Assembly: GCA_963663945.1 (NCBI GenBank) | Contig: OY760687.1 | Span: 3,782,001 to 3,846,000, forward strand | Source: Bin87 sp963663945 | GTDB lineage: Bacteria; Chloroflexota; Dehalococcoidia; Lucifugimonadales; UBA3495 | DNA length: 64,000 nt | Direction: 5' to 3' | Shown here: in pieces, positions 36,070-44,281 of the stretch | Position numbering within the stretch: the stretch's first letter is position 1 | How the letters are laid out: every line of letters begins with the position of its first letter | Notes under the pieces: model-generated | Database searches by the model: none | Told to the model about the DNA's origin: nothing | The model's input: only the letters and a program-made list of their open reading frames with translations | Made by a program: the position numbers and the translations under genes

Positions 36070-36774
36070 CTACGGGAACAGCCGTTGGGGCGTTCCGGCT
36101 GGCTCCTCGTCATCGATGAGATGCGGCCCGTCGTTCGCCACCCGATTGACCGCCGGTGCAACCTCGCGCACCGATATATCCGGCCAATCACGACTGCTCA
36201 ACAGCTGCAGGAGCACGTCGGGTTCGGCCCGGTCAGATAGCCATATGTCAAACTGCTCGGGCGGCAGGATGACGGGCATGCGGTCGTGGATGGGCGCCAG
36301 CAGAGCGTTGGCGGCAGTGGTGACGACCACGCAGATCCCCAGGTTCTCGTCGGGCGATTGCGCACCGTACCAGATGCCCGCGAATGCGACGGGGTCACCG
36401 TCCTGGTGTGAAACCCACTGGGGCGTTTTGGTCCGCCCCGTGCCCGCCTTCCACTCGTAAAACCCGTTGGCCGGCACCAGGCACCGACGAGTCGCAAAAG
36501 CGTTTCGGAAGATCGGCCGCTGGTCGATGGTTTCCGCCCGCGCGTTGAACAGGAGCCGTGGAGCCGACCTGCTGTTCCCGCTGCGGGAAGGGGTCAGGCC
36601 CCAGCGCATCATCCTCGCGGCGCGGGCGTCGCCGTCGCTGAGAACCGTCAGAACCTGTGAAGTGGGAGGGATGTTCCAGCGCGGCAGGTAGGAACCCTGC
36701 AGGGGCTCGGCCCGGAAATCGAAATGACCGGCCAGGTCCCCCAACTCAGCGAAAAGGCCAAAGCGCCCGCACAT
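36070..36774 (-). CDS. SRAP domain protein (HMCES/YedK family)
   Basis: A 234-residue SRAP protein that binds abasic sites in single-stranded DNA through its N-terminal Cys. Key residues are Cys2 in MCGRFGLF, Asn and Glu in LLFNARAETI and PANGFYEWKAG, and His in PIHDRMPVIL. All catalytic residues are present. In the leftward direction it lies after dnaN, and a copy of the dnaN 3' end sits just 16 bases before its start, suggesting that it was once directly downstream of dnaN before an insertion split them. Its repair role fits replication genes. Confidence 0.93.
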   Translation of the reverse strand: MCGRFGLFAELGDLAGHFDFRAEPLQGSYLPRWNIPPTSQVLTVLSDGDARAARMMRWGLTPSRSGNSRSAPRLLFNARAETIDQRPIFRNAFATRRCLVPANGFYEWKAGTGRTKTPQWVSHQDGDPVAFAGIWYGAQSPDENLGICVVVTTAANALLAPIHDRMPVILPPEQFDIWLSDRAEPDVLLQLLSSRDWPDISVREVAPAVNRVANDGPHLIDDEEPAGTPQRLFP

Positions 36775-36789
36775 GGCGGGATGCGCCTA

Positions 36790-36815
36790 CCTACCACTGC
36801 ACGTACATGGGGATG
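36790..36815. repeat. Direct repeat A: copy of the dnaN 3' end
   Basis: These 26 bases match 38428-38453, the last codons and stop of dnaN, at 24 positions (first 19 identical). Read leftward it still codes for PMYVQW and a stop. It borders the toxin-antitoxin insert on the SRAP side. Confidence 0.7.
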
Positions 36816-37120
36816 CACGGAAAATTGGCGTTACACATACTACCTCCGAATCGAGCCTTGGGAATGGCCAGTCTATCATCGGCCGGGGAGGCCCAGCAGT
36901 CCACCAGAAAAAATTCTCGCTGATCTCCCGTCACCAACACCGCTGAAGGCTCTCGCGGGGAGTTTACACCCGGCGCAATGGTCGGGCCCAGCGGAGCAGA
37001 TTTTCCTTTTCGACTTGGCTACGTAAAGGGCGGGCGAGTACGGGTGCCGTGGATAAGAGCTTGCCCTGTCTGCCAATGTCGATTTTGGCGTGATCGGTCT
37101 GCTTGCGGGCGAGGAACGGC

Positions 37121-37149
37121 TGGACATGCTATCCGTCCGCGCCTACAAT
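37121..37149 (+). promoter_or_regulatory. Promoter of the toxin-antitoxin pair
   Basis: TGGACA (5/6) and TACAAT (5/6) are separated by exactly 17 bases, 45 bases before the ATG at 37194. Confidence 0.6.
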
Positions 37150-37158
37150 TTGCTACAC

Positions 37159-37171
37159 TGCCTAGTAGGCA
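37159..37171. promoter_or_regulatory. Candidate operator palindrome
   Basis: TGCCTA-G-TAGGCA is a perfect 6+1+6 palindrome 9 bases after the -10 box, over the expected transcription start. The place suits autorepression by the antitoxin or toxin-antitoxin complex. Confidence 0.5.
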
Positions 37172-37193
37172 TTTCCGTAGGGGGAAACCGACG

Positions 37194-37742
37194 ATGACTA
37201 TGACAATGGAACGTCCAATTGTGGCCACCCTCTTCAGTAACCAAGACGATTGGGACTCGAGAACCCTGTTGGAACCGATCGTCGACAGATTGGTTGGCTT
37301 GGACCATTCGGGGTGGCGTGATCAGTTCGCCGCTGACGGCTTCACTCACGGTCAGGTCGAATTGCTAGACTCGATAGTCCAAAAATGGACTAAGCAAATC
37401 GACAAAGACAGTTTGGCAGAAAAATTGGCGACTGTGGCGGACCTTGAGGATGCAGCCCTGTGCGACGAGGTCTTGGTCCCGTGGATGGAAAAGATTTCAA
37501 ACGATGAACTGAATAGTTCGATTCAACAAGCTCAATTCCCAGTGCCGTTGGACGCGTTTTGCTATACTGCGGGTCAACTCGGGCATATCATTTACGCGGC
37601 CCTGGCATTTGAAGCCATGGCTCGGCATTTGCAGCAAGAACCGTCGCTGGATTGGTCAATGTCGCCTGAGCAGATAGAGCAAGGCGTGTCCCTCGCCGAA
37701 GCAGGTATTGCGGAGGACGTCAAAACATGGCCGATCTACTGA
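37194..37742 (+). CDS. Unknown protein, candidate antitoxin
   Basis: A 182-residue, mostly helical soluble protein that I do not recognise. It begins with three in-frame ATGs (37194, 37200, 37206); GGGGGA about 10 bases upstream favours the first. No AbrB, ribbon-helix-helix or helix-turn-helix motif typical of MazE-type antitoxins is visible; acidic helices such as TVADLEDAALCDEVLV dominate. Its last 16 bases overlap the PemK/MazF toxin gene, the usual antitoxin-first order. Antitoxin role is inferred from position alone. Its codon use is AT-richer than that of its neighbours, as expected for transferred DNA. Confidence 0.55.
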   Translation: MTMTMERPIVATLFSNQDDWDSRTLLEPIVDRLVGLDHSGWRDQFAADGFTHGQVELLDSIVQKWTKQIDKDSLAEKLATVADLEDAALCDEVLVPWMEKISNDELNSSIQQAQFPVPLDAFCYTAGQLGHIIYAALAFEAMARHLQQEPSLDWSMSPEQIEQGVSLAEAGIAEDVKTWPIY

Positions 37743-38086
37743 GAGGTGAAATCAGGTGGGCTAATATCGAACCGGTATCAAACGTTGTTGGTCATGAGCA
37801 GGGCGACGAACGCCCTGCTCTAATTCTGAGTCACGACGGATTCAATGCCTCGTCAAAGTTGGTGATTGTCGCGTTGATCGGTTCCAGTCCATCCAACCAA
37901 ACTCGTCCCCATTCTCGTCAAATCCAGTCCGTCCAAATGCCGAAACAGCCGTCGTGGGTTTTGACTGACCACGTGAGGACATTGTCGGAAAAACGCATGG
38001 GAGACCTGATCGGGAAGATGTCCGAACCAGAATTGATTTCAGTTATCAGAGATATTTTTCGTCTCGTCGTCGGTTCGGGGACTTAG
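37727..38086 (+). CDS. PemK/MazF-type toxin
   Basis: A 119-residue MazF-fold protein. The front LLRGEIRWANIEP and the segment HEQGDERPALILSHDGFN are the classic MazF/PemK signatures, with the catalytic Arg in ERPALIL; the later strand ends with PSWVLTDHVRTLSEKR containing the Thr/Asp area. These toxins cleave mRNA or other RNA at short sites. It overlaps the preceding gene by 16 bases, so they are cotranscribed. The pair sits inside a segment flanked by direct repeats of the dnaN end. Confidence 0.9.
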   Translation: MADLLRGEIRWANIEPVSNVVGHEQGDERPALILSHDGFNASSKLVIVALIGSSPSNQTRPHSRQIQSVQMPKQPSWVLTDHVRTLSEKRMGDLIGKMSEPELISVIRDIFRLVVGSGT

Positions 38087-38430
38087 AACTCCAGTAGCAA
38101 GGTCTGCCAGGTTGTTCGTTGCGTCTCCGTCTAAACAACCTTTAGGGTGGCGCGTCGCAGGTCAGACGGGAACTGGATGGGCACCCGCCCAGAATATCAG
38201 TACATTTAGCACAATCTTGCATGATGGCAAGACACTTGTACTGGCCCAGAGTTGGGGCTAAATTCTACCGATGTGCGGACCGCCAATCCGCCACTCCGCA
38301 CCCTTCGGGCCAGCACCAACCTGCACGGCCCGTTTGGTTTTCTCCAGCTGCTTGAGAACGAACCGCACCAGCGCCGTGTCGTACGGTGCCGGCACGATAC
38401 GCCGCCACCAACGCAGCTACGGGTTCTCCC
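38087..38430. other. Right flank of the toxin-antitoxin insert
   Basis: About 340 bases between the toxin and dnaN. It holds a possible gene fragment (38258-38414, minus strand) and, at its end, direct repeat B, the dnaN 3' end. Otherwise nothing recognised. Confidence 0.5.
38258..38414 (-). pseudogene. Possible C-terminal gene fragment
   Basis: Between two stops on the minus strand lies a 52-codon frame with protein-like composition, including PAPYDTALVRFVLKQL and GAGPKGAEWRIGG before a TAG. It has no good start codon or ribosome site and lies right against the dnaN end, so it looks like the tail of a gene cut by the insertion. A tiny intact gene starting at GTG is less likely. Confidence 0.3.
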
Positions 38431-38453
38431 CTACCACTGCACGTACATTGGCA
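38428..38453. repeat. Direct repeat B: native dnaN 3' end
   Basis: The last codons and TAG stop of dnaN. 24 of 26 bases match repeat A at 36790-36815. The two repeats enclose the 1.6-kb toxin-antitoxin segment. Confidence 0.7.
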
Positions 38454-39591
38454 TGACCACATGTACGTACCGGTCGGAGTCGGCAGGGCGGAACACGCCG
38501 GGGCTCGACGAGTTGGTGACTTCGATCGCCACCTTGCCCCGGCCGAGCACGTTCACGATGTCCTGGAGGTAGCGCACGTTGAAGGCGATCTTGGCGTCTG
38601 CGCCGTCCAACTGATCGATGTCCAGTTCGTCGAGGCTGTCGCCCACCTCTTCGGAGCGCGCCGAGACCTTGAGCTGGCCGCCTTCGCTGGCTTCCTGGGG
38701 CATCATTTCCAGCCGGACGATGTTGCTGCCGTCCCGGGCGAACACCGACGCCGACTGCGTGGCGCGCTTCAGGTCGTCCAGTTCCATCACGGCCCGGGTC
38801 TCGAATCGCTCAGGGATCAGTTGCTCGTAGTTGGGGAAGCTGCCCTGGAGCAGCTGGGAAACGATCTCAACGTGTTCCAGCTTGAACATGGCCTGCCCGC
38901 GGTCCGGAGACAGGGTCATCTGGACGGGGCTGCTCTGTTCCGAGGCCAACCGCTGCACTTCCTGCATGGTGCGCGCCGGGACGATGACCTTGATTTCCTC
39001 GTCCACCGACTGCGAAATCTGGCCGGAATAGACCGCCAGGCGGAAGCCGTCCGCGGCGGCCATAGTCACGCTGGACTCGCTGAGCTTGAGTTCCACGCCG
39101 GTCAGCACCGGACGCGATTCGTCGGTGGCGGCGGAGAACGCGACCAGGCTGATCCCGGAGCGCAGCACGCTGGGGTCGATGTCGATGGCCGTGCCGGTGT
39201 CGACCTGGGGAACCGGCGGGAAGTCGGCGGCGTCGGCGCCGTTGATGTGCGTCACGGCGCGACCGCACGCCAGATGCAAAACGCTGCCGCCTCCAGCCGC
39301 GCCGTCGGTGTCAGGTCCGCCCAGGTCCAGATCAATTCGGTCGCTGGGACGGGTGTTGACCCAGTCGGACAGCAGGCGGTGGGGCACCGTTATCGACCCT
39401 TCTTCCTCGATCATCGCGCCGATCCACGTGGTGATGGCGATTTCGAGGTTGGTGGCGGACAGCATCAGCATGCCCTGGTCGGTGCGGAGCAGCACGTTTT
39501 GAGTTATTGGCAGCGTCGATCTGCTGGCCACGGCCCGGCTCACTATGCTGAGACCCCGAGCCAGATTTTCCTGAAGACATGACAGTTTCAT
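38431..39591 (-). CDS. dnaN: DNA polymerase III beta subunit (sliding clamp)
   Basis: The 386-residue beta clamp holds the replicative polymerase on DNA. The front MKLSCLQENLARGLSIVSRAV and TLPITQNVLLRT match DnaN, and the C-terminus ends VHVVMPMYVQW, close to the usual MPMRL end that forms part of the binding cleft. Length is normal for the three-domain clamp. No dnaA or recF is beside it; upstream is a divergent AlaX-type gene, with two extended -10 promoters between them. Downstream an insert now separates it from the SRAP gene. Confidence 0.95.
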   Translation of the reverse strand: MKLSCLQENLARGLSIVSRAVASRSTLPITQNVLLRTDQGMLMLSATNLEIAITTWIGAMIEEEGSITVPHRLLSDWVNTRPSDRIDLDLGGPDTDGAAGGGSVLHLACGRAVTHINGADAADFPPVPQVDTGTAIDIDPSVLRSGISLVAFSAATDESRPVLTGVELKLSESSVTMAAADGFRLAVYSGQISQSVDEEIKVIVPARTMQEVQRLASEQSSPVQMTLSPDRGQAMFKLEHVEIVSQLLQGSFPNYEQLIPERFETRAVMELDDLKRATQSASVFARDGSNIVRLEMMPQEASEGGQLKVSARSEEVGDSLDELDIDQLDGADAKIAFNVRYLQDIVNVLGRGKVAIEVTNSSSPGVFRPADSDRYVHVVMPMYVQW

Positions 39592-39623
39592 CTCTAATCA
39601 ACCCGGTATGAAATTGCGCGGAA

Positions 39624-39632
39624 TTATAGCAT
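39624..39632 (-). promoter_or_regulatory. Extended -10 promoter of dnaN
   Basis: Reading leftward, TGCTATAAT is a perfect extended -10 element, 33 bases before the dnaN start codon. No good -35 box, as common for extended -10 promoters. Confidence 0.6.
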
Positions 39633-39643
39633 GGGGGTCGCTT

Positions 39644-39652
39644 GGTATAATG
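39644..39652 (+). promoter_or_regulatory. Extended -10 promoter of the AlaX-like gene
   Basis: TGGTATAAT is a perfect extended -10 element, 47 bases before the AlaX-like start. It is back to back with the dnaN promoter only 11 bases away, so both cannot easily be occupied at once. Confidence 0.6.
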
Positions 39653-39698
39653 GGCGCCGTCCCTGACAAATCGCGCTGCGACCCACGGTGAGGCTACC

Positions 39699-40418
39699 AT
39701 GACCGAGCTGCTGTTCCTGACTGACGCCTACGTATCCGAGTTCGACGCTTCCGTATCCGAGATTACGGATGACGGAGGCGTAGTGCTGGACCGCACCGCT
39801 TTCTACATCGGAGGCGGAGGGCAGCCCTGCGACGTGGGCACGCTGACCGATGCGTCGGGAGCCGAGTTTAGGGTTACGAAGGCGTCCCGCGCCGGCGGCT
39901 CCATTGTCCACGCGATAGATGGCTCGGACCGGCCCGCCGTGGGCGCTGCGGTGCATGGCGCCATCGACTGGGACCGCCGCTATCTATTGATGCGCACGCA
40001 TACGGCCCTGCACATCCTGTGCGGCGTGGTGTGGCGAGACTACGGGGCGCTGGTCACGGGCGGTGATATGCAGCCCGGCCGCGCGCGCATGGATTTCGAA
40101 TTGGAAAACATGACCGCCGAATTCGCTGATGAGGTCGCGTCGCGCATCAATGCCGAGGTGGCGGAAGGACGGGACATCGGAGTGGGAGTCCTGAGCCGAC
40201 ACGAGGCCGACGCGCATCCCGATCTCATTCGCACCAAGATCAACCTGCTGCCGTCGGGCATCACCGAAGTCCGCACCATTGACATCCAGGGTCTGGATCT
40301 CCAGGCCGACGGCGGCACCCACGTGCGCAACACCAGCGAGGTGGGCCGCATCGAAGTCGTCGGGCACGAGAGCAAGGGACGGATCAACAAGCGGCTGCGC
40401 ATCGCGCTGGCCGAATGA
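39699..40418 (+). CDS. Alanyl-tRNA editing protein, AlaX-like
   Basis: A 239-residue protein related to the editing domain of alanyl-tRNA synthetase, which hydrolyses Ser- or Gly-tRNA(Ala). The zinc motif HxxxH is HTALHILCG; FYIGGGGQPCDVG is the N-terminal domain signature of AlaX-M/L forms. The second metal motif, normally CGGTH, reads ADGGTHVRN, with Asp in place of Cys. Divergently transcribed from dnaN through its own extended -10 promoter. The hyuA gene starts 61 bases downstream. Confidence 0.88.
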   Translation: MTELLFLTDAYVSEFDASVSEITDDGGVVLDRTAFYIGGGGQPCDVGTLTDASGAEFRVTKASRAGGSIVHAIDGSDRPAVGAAVHGAIDWDRRYLLMRTHTALHILCGVVWRDYGALVTGGDMQPGRARMDFELENMTAEFADEVASRINAEVAEGRDIGVGVLSRHEADAHPDLIRTKINLLPSGITEVRTIDIQGLDLQADGGTHVRNTSEVGRIEVVGHESKGRINKRLRIALAE

Positions 40419-40478
40419 AATTAACGTCCGCGAGATATTGACACGGCTATCTGGCGGACAGAGAAGGATTGACCCCAA

Positions 40479-42485
40479 ATGGCAACCACCGTAGTCGGCA
40501 TAGATGTCGGCGGTACCTTTACCGATATTGCCGTCCTTCGGGACGGCGTTCTTTCCGTCCACAAGCTCCCGTCGACGCCGGCCGACCCGTCGGTTGGCAT
40601 CACTGCGGGGGTGCGCGATACCGGCGTTGACGTCGACGGCGCCGACTTTATCCACGGCAGCACCGTGGCGACCAACGCCCTGCTTGAAGGCAAGGGAGGG
40701 CGCACCGCCCTGGTCACCACCCTGGGCTTCGAGGACGTGCTCGAGATCGGCCGGCAGAATCGCGCCGACCTCTATGACCTGTCCATGGAACGCCCCGAGC
40801 CCCTGGCTCCCTGGCAGTTGCGCTTCGGGTTGCCGGAACGCATTGATTACACGGGAACCATACTTGACGATCTGACGCCCGAATCCATTGACGCCCTGGT
40901 GGGACTGCTCGACGATGCCGAGGTGGACGGGGTGGCCGTGTCGTTCCTGTTCTCGTTCCTCAACCCCGTGCACGAGGAGATCCTGGCCGAGCGATTGGCC
41001 AATCTGCCCAACCGGCCGTTCATCTCGATATCGTCCCGCATCCTGCCGGAGTTCCGGGAGTACGAGCGCACCAGCACTGTGGTGGTCAACTCGTACGTGG
41101 GGCCGGTGATGGCGCGTTACCTGACGCAGCTGGAATCGGTGCTGGGTCATGGGCTGCGCATCATGCAGTCGTCGGGCGGCAGCATCACCGCCAGCCTGGC
41201 TGCCGACCAGCCGGTGCGCACAATCCTCAGCGGCCCTGCTGGCGGTGTGGTGGGCGCGTTCTACACCGGCGTGCAGGCCGGCTATCCCGACATCATCACG
41301 CTGGATATGGGCGGAACCTCGACTGATGTGTCGTTGTGTCCGGGGCGGATCAAGGAGACCACCTCCGCCAACCTGGGGGGCTATCCGGTCAGCGTGCCGA
41401 TGATCGAGATCCACACCGTGGGAGCCGGCGGCGGCTCCATCGCGCGGGTGGACGCTGGCGGGGCGCTGGTGGTCGGCCCGCAGTCGGCGGGGGCTGATCC
41501 CGGGCCGGCCTGCTACGGCAAGGGCGACCGGATCACCGTGACCGACGCCAACCTGACGCTGGGCCGCCTGCGGTCGGACGGGTTCCTGGGCGGGCGCATG
41601 ACGCTGGACCAGGGACGCTCGCAGTCGTTGATGACCGACCTGGCATCCGGCATCAGCGCATCGGCCACTGATACGGCGCTGGGTATCATCCGCGTGGTCA
41701 ACTCCAACATGGAGCGCGCCATCAGGGCCATCTCGCTGGAACGCGGGTACGACCCCCGGGAGTTCACGCTGGTTCCATTCGGCGGGGCCGGGCCGATGCA
41801 CGCCTGTGAGCTGGCCGCAGAGCTTGGCATCCCGCGCGTGCTGGTGCCCGGGCACCCCGGCATCCTGTCGGCACTGGGCGTCGCCATCGCCGATGTGGTC
41901 AAGGACTACTCCCGCACCGTGATGCTGCGCGGCGAGGACCTGGACAAGGCGCGCCTGGAGGAAGAGTTCCACGGCATGGAGCAGTTGGCCCGCGCCGAAC
42001 TGGTGGAGGAGGGCCTGCCCGCCGATTCCATGGTGCCGCGCCGGTTCCTGGACGTTCGCTACGTGGGACAGTCCTTCGAGCTGACCGTGGATTGTCCGTC
42101 GCTGACCGGACGCGGCGACCTGACCCGCAGCATCGCCTCAGAGTTCTACGCGGCCCACCTGCAACGGTTCGGGTATGCCGACCGCGCACTGCCCGTCGAG
42201 GTGGTCAACCTGCGGCTCAAGCTGGAACTGGCGGTGGACAAGCCGATTCTGGAACCCGCCCCGGATAGCGGCAGCGACGCATCTCGCGCGGCTGTGGGCA
42301 ACGTCGAAGTGGTGTTCGCGGAAGGCTCGATGAATACGACGCTGTACGACCGCGACCGGCTGCAAACCGGTAACCGCATAGCCGGGCCGGCGCTGCTGCT
42401 GCAGTTGGACACCACCATCGTGGTGCCGCCGAAATGGGCGGGCGAAATTGATCCCTACGGCAACCTGCTGTTGGAACCGGTCTAA
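40479..42485 (+). CDS. hyuA: Hydantoinase A / acetone carboxylase-type subunit
   Basis: A 668-residue HyuA-type protein with the actin-like ATPase fold. Phosphate-binding segments are GIDVGGTFTDIAVL and ITLDMGGTSTDVSL; the domain joins include FGGAGPMHACELA. Family members make ATP-dependent N-methylhydantoinase or 5-oxoprolinase with a HyuB partner. The HyuB partner is at 44282, about 1.8 kb away in the same direction, with two unrelated small genes and one opposite gene between them. Substrate cannot be told by sequence. Confidence 0.92.
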   Translation: MATTVVGIDVGGTFTDIAVLRDGVLSVHKLPSTPADPSVGITAGVRDTGVDVDGADFIHGSTVATNALLEGKGGRTALVTTLGFEDVLEIGRQNRADLYDLSMERPEPLAPWQLRFGLPERIDYTGTILDDLTPESIDALVGLLDDAEVDGVAVSFLFSFLNPVHEEILAERLANLPNRPFISISSRILPEFREYERTSTVVVNSYVGPVMARYLTQLESVLGHGLRIMQSSGGSITASLAADQPVRTILSGPAGGVVGAFYTGVQAGYPDIITLDMGGTSTDVSLCPGRIKETTSANLGGYPVSVPMIEIHTVGAGGGSIARVDAGGALVVGPQSAGADPGPACYGKGDRITVTDANLTLGRLRSDGFLGGRMTLDQGRSQSLMTDLASGISASATDTALGIIRVVNSNMERAIRAISLERGYDPREFTLVPFGGAGPMHACELAAELGIPRVLVPGHPGILSALGVAIADVVKDYSRTVMLRGEDLDKARLEEEFHGMEQLARAELVEEGLPADSMVPRRFLDVRYVGQSFELTVDCPSLTGRGDLTRSIASEFYAAHLQRFGYADRALPVEVVNLRLKLELAVDKPILEPAPDSGSDASRAAVGNVEVVFAEGSMNTTLYDRDRLQTGNRIAGPALLLQLDTTIVVPPKWAGEIDPYGNLLLEPV

Positions 42486-42838
42486 AGCCTTTCCAGCAAT
42501 CTGATGAATTCGGCTATCTGACCTTTCCCATGGTCAATAATGCTTTTTTCGGGCGGGCCACCATAAAACCGCGAATGAAACCAGTTTGCCAACGCATAGT
42601 AGGTGTACAGAATTGGTGGAGCGCCCTCGTCATCAACCAGGCGCATTACGACTTCTTCCAAGTCCCGGTGCGCGCCGTGAGGCCATCCGCGTCCTTCGGC
42701 AACCGCCTTGATCGCATGGGCTGCCGCTCCCCACAGTTTGTTGCTGGCTTCTTCGAACTCACCCCGCTCAACCTCGTCATCAACCAGTTCCAGAAAATGC
42801 CAGCTCCGTTCGGCATGGTAATCAACGGCTGTCGTCAT
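42482..42838 (-). CDS. PaREP1/HEPN-like helical protein
   Basis: A 118-residue all-helical protein resembling PaREP1/HEPN-type small proteins, with SWHFLELVDDEVERGEF and ASNKLWGAAAHAIKAVAE in front and ALANWFHSRFYGG at the C-terminal side. The usual catalytic R-x4-6-H motif of HEPN RNases is not evident. Its stop codon overlaps the hyuA stop by a few bases (convergent). Start at 42838 is preceded by GAGGA 9 bases upstream; a longer frame to 42904 is possible. Function unknown. Confidence 0.65.
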   Translation of the reverse strand: MTTAVDYHAERSWHFLELVDDEVERGEFEEASNKLWGAAAHAIKAVAEGRGWPHGAHRDLEEVVMRLVDDEGAPPILYTYYALANWFHSRFYGGPPEKSIIDHGKGQIAEFIRLLERL

Positions 42839-42921
42839 CGTGCGAGTCCTCACTTGGCTGCGATGCCCTAATGTAGCATTGCCACGGCGGCCCTGCAAAA
42901 TCACTTGGTTTTTGTGAGATC

Positions 42922-43740
42922 ATGACTGCTACTGTTATCGACTTACCCCGTCTCTCCATCCTCGCCTGCTACGCGCATCCGGATGACGAGGGTTTTGCTT
43001 CAGGCGGGCTGCTGGCGATGCTGGCGGCCGGCGGAGCAAAGATCACACTGGTGTGCGCCACCAACGGAGACATTGGCGAGATCAGCGACCCCGCCCTCGC
43101 CACTCCGGAGAACCTGTGGCAGGTCCGCAAGCAGGAACTGCGCAACGCCATGGACATCACCGGCATCAGCGACGTGCGGTTCCTGGATTATCGGGACAGC
43201 GGCATGGAAGGCTGGGATGACAACAACCACCCAAACGCCTACTGCAACGCCAATACGGAAGCCGTGGTGGAGCGACTGCGCGGCATCATCGCCGAGGTCA
43301 ATGCGCACGTCGTCATTACCCACGACCCGACCGGCGGCTACGGACACCCGGACCACAAGACCATGTGCGCCCACGCCACCGCCGCTGCGGAGCGCGCCTC
43401 CGACCCCGACGCGGCCACGCCCCTGCTTTATTACGTCTGCTTCCCCAGGAGCGTGTTCCAGCGCATGTGGCAGGAGATGACCGACCGGGGCATCACGCCG
43501 CCCTTCGCCGTGGACGCGGTGGACACCCTGGGTACGCCGGACGACGAGGTGACCACCACGCTGGATATCTCACCGTGGGTGGAGACCAAGATCGCATCGC
43601 TCTCGTGCCACCGCACCCAGATCAGCAGCGACGGCCCCTTCGCGCAACTCCCGCAGGAGGTGATGCGCTGGCTGATGGGGACGGAGTACTATCAGTTGGC
43701 GGCGCCGGCCGGCGCGGTGGATTTGCTGGCGGCGCTTTGA
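42922..43740 (+). CDS. PIG-L/LmbE-family deacetylase
   Basis: A 272-residue zinc-dependent N-deacetylase-fold protein. The family motif AYAHPDDEGFASGG holds the first His, Asp and Asp, and GYGHPDHKTMC holds the second His pair. Members remove acetyl groups from GlcNAc-type sugars, as in mycothiol or bacillithiol synthesis or antibiotic decoration. It lies between hyuA and hyuB in the same direction. No thiol-synthesis genes are near. Confidence 0.9.
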   Translation: MTATVIDLPRLSILACYAHPDDEGFASGGLLAMLAAGGAKITLVCATNGDIGEISDPALATPENLWQVRKQELRNAMDITGISDVRFLDYRDSGMEGWDDNNHPNAYCNANTEAVVERLRGIIAEVNAHVVITHDPTGGYGHPDHKTMCAHATAAAERASDPDAATPLLYYVCFPRSVFQRMWQEMTDRGITPPFAVDAVDTLGTPDDEVTTTLDISPWVETKIASLSCHRTQISSDGPFAQLPQEVMRWLMGTEYYQLAAPAGAVDLLAAL

Positions 43741-43798
43741 TCATGTGCCCCTTGCATAATCTCGGTACCCATATACAAACTAAAACCGGGAGGCCAAG

Positions 43799-44218
43799 AT
43801 GATTGAAAAGCGCCAGTCCGACCGCGACTGGATCATTCTCCCGGGAACGACCATCGGAGGCGAAGAGGGAACTTTCAAGGTCGATTTTGCCCTCAGGAAT
43901 CGCGTCGACGGTCGCGAGCGGACGCTGAACGGTCTGGTGGACACCGGCGCGTCATATACCGTCATCCCGGAGCACATCTTGGACGAACTGGGTATCCCGC
44001 GCGATGAAATAGAGTTGTTCAGTCTCGCCGATGGCTCAGTGCAGGAACTTGCCATCGGGTGGGCTGATATGAAACTGGAAGGACGCACCAGATCCGTTTA
44101 CGTCGTGTTTGGTACCAGCCGCGAAAAAATTCTGCTCGGAGCCATGGCGCTTGAGGCTTTCGCCCTGGCCGCAGACGCCAAGAACCACCGCCTCATCCGC
44201 GGTGAACTCACCCTTTAG
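43799..44218 (+). CDS. Retropepsin-like aspartyl protease-fold protein
   Basis: A 139-residue single-domain protein with the aspartic protease motif GLVDTGASYTVIPEHIL and a later ILLGAMALEAFAL segment, typical of clan AA retropepsin-like bacterial proteins that act as dimers. It has no signal peptide, so it would be cytoplasmic. GGGAGG precedes the ATG. It lies directly upstream of hyuB (64-base gap). Substrate unknown. Confidence 0.85.
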   Translation: MIEKRQSDRDWIILPGTTIGGEEGTFKVDFALRNRVDGRERTLNGLVDTGASYTVIPEHILDELGIPRDEIELFSLADGSVQELAIGWADMKLEGRTRSVYVVFGTSREKILLGAMALEAFALAADAKNHRLIRGELTL

Positions 44219-44281
44219 AATGCTCCACCTCGCAGCTACCCGACCCAAAACGCCAGCCACCGCACCAGGAGCGATACCCCG

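Larger units (their letters stand above)
36775..37193. other. Left flank of the toxin-antitoxin insert
   Basis: About 420 bases without a gene, holding direct repeat A, a good rightward promoter (37121-37149) and a palindromic candidate operator (37159-37171). Base composition is lower in GC than the flanking chromosome. Confidence 0.6.

Noticed and set aside
36978..37193. Upstream extension of the candidate antitoxin
   Set aside because: It would cover the promoter and operator and has non-protein-like composition; the ribosome site is before 37194.
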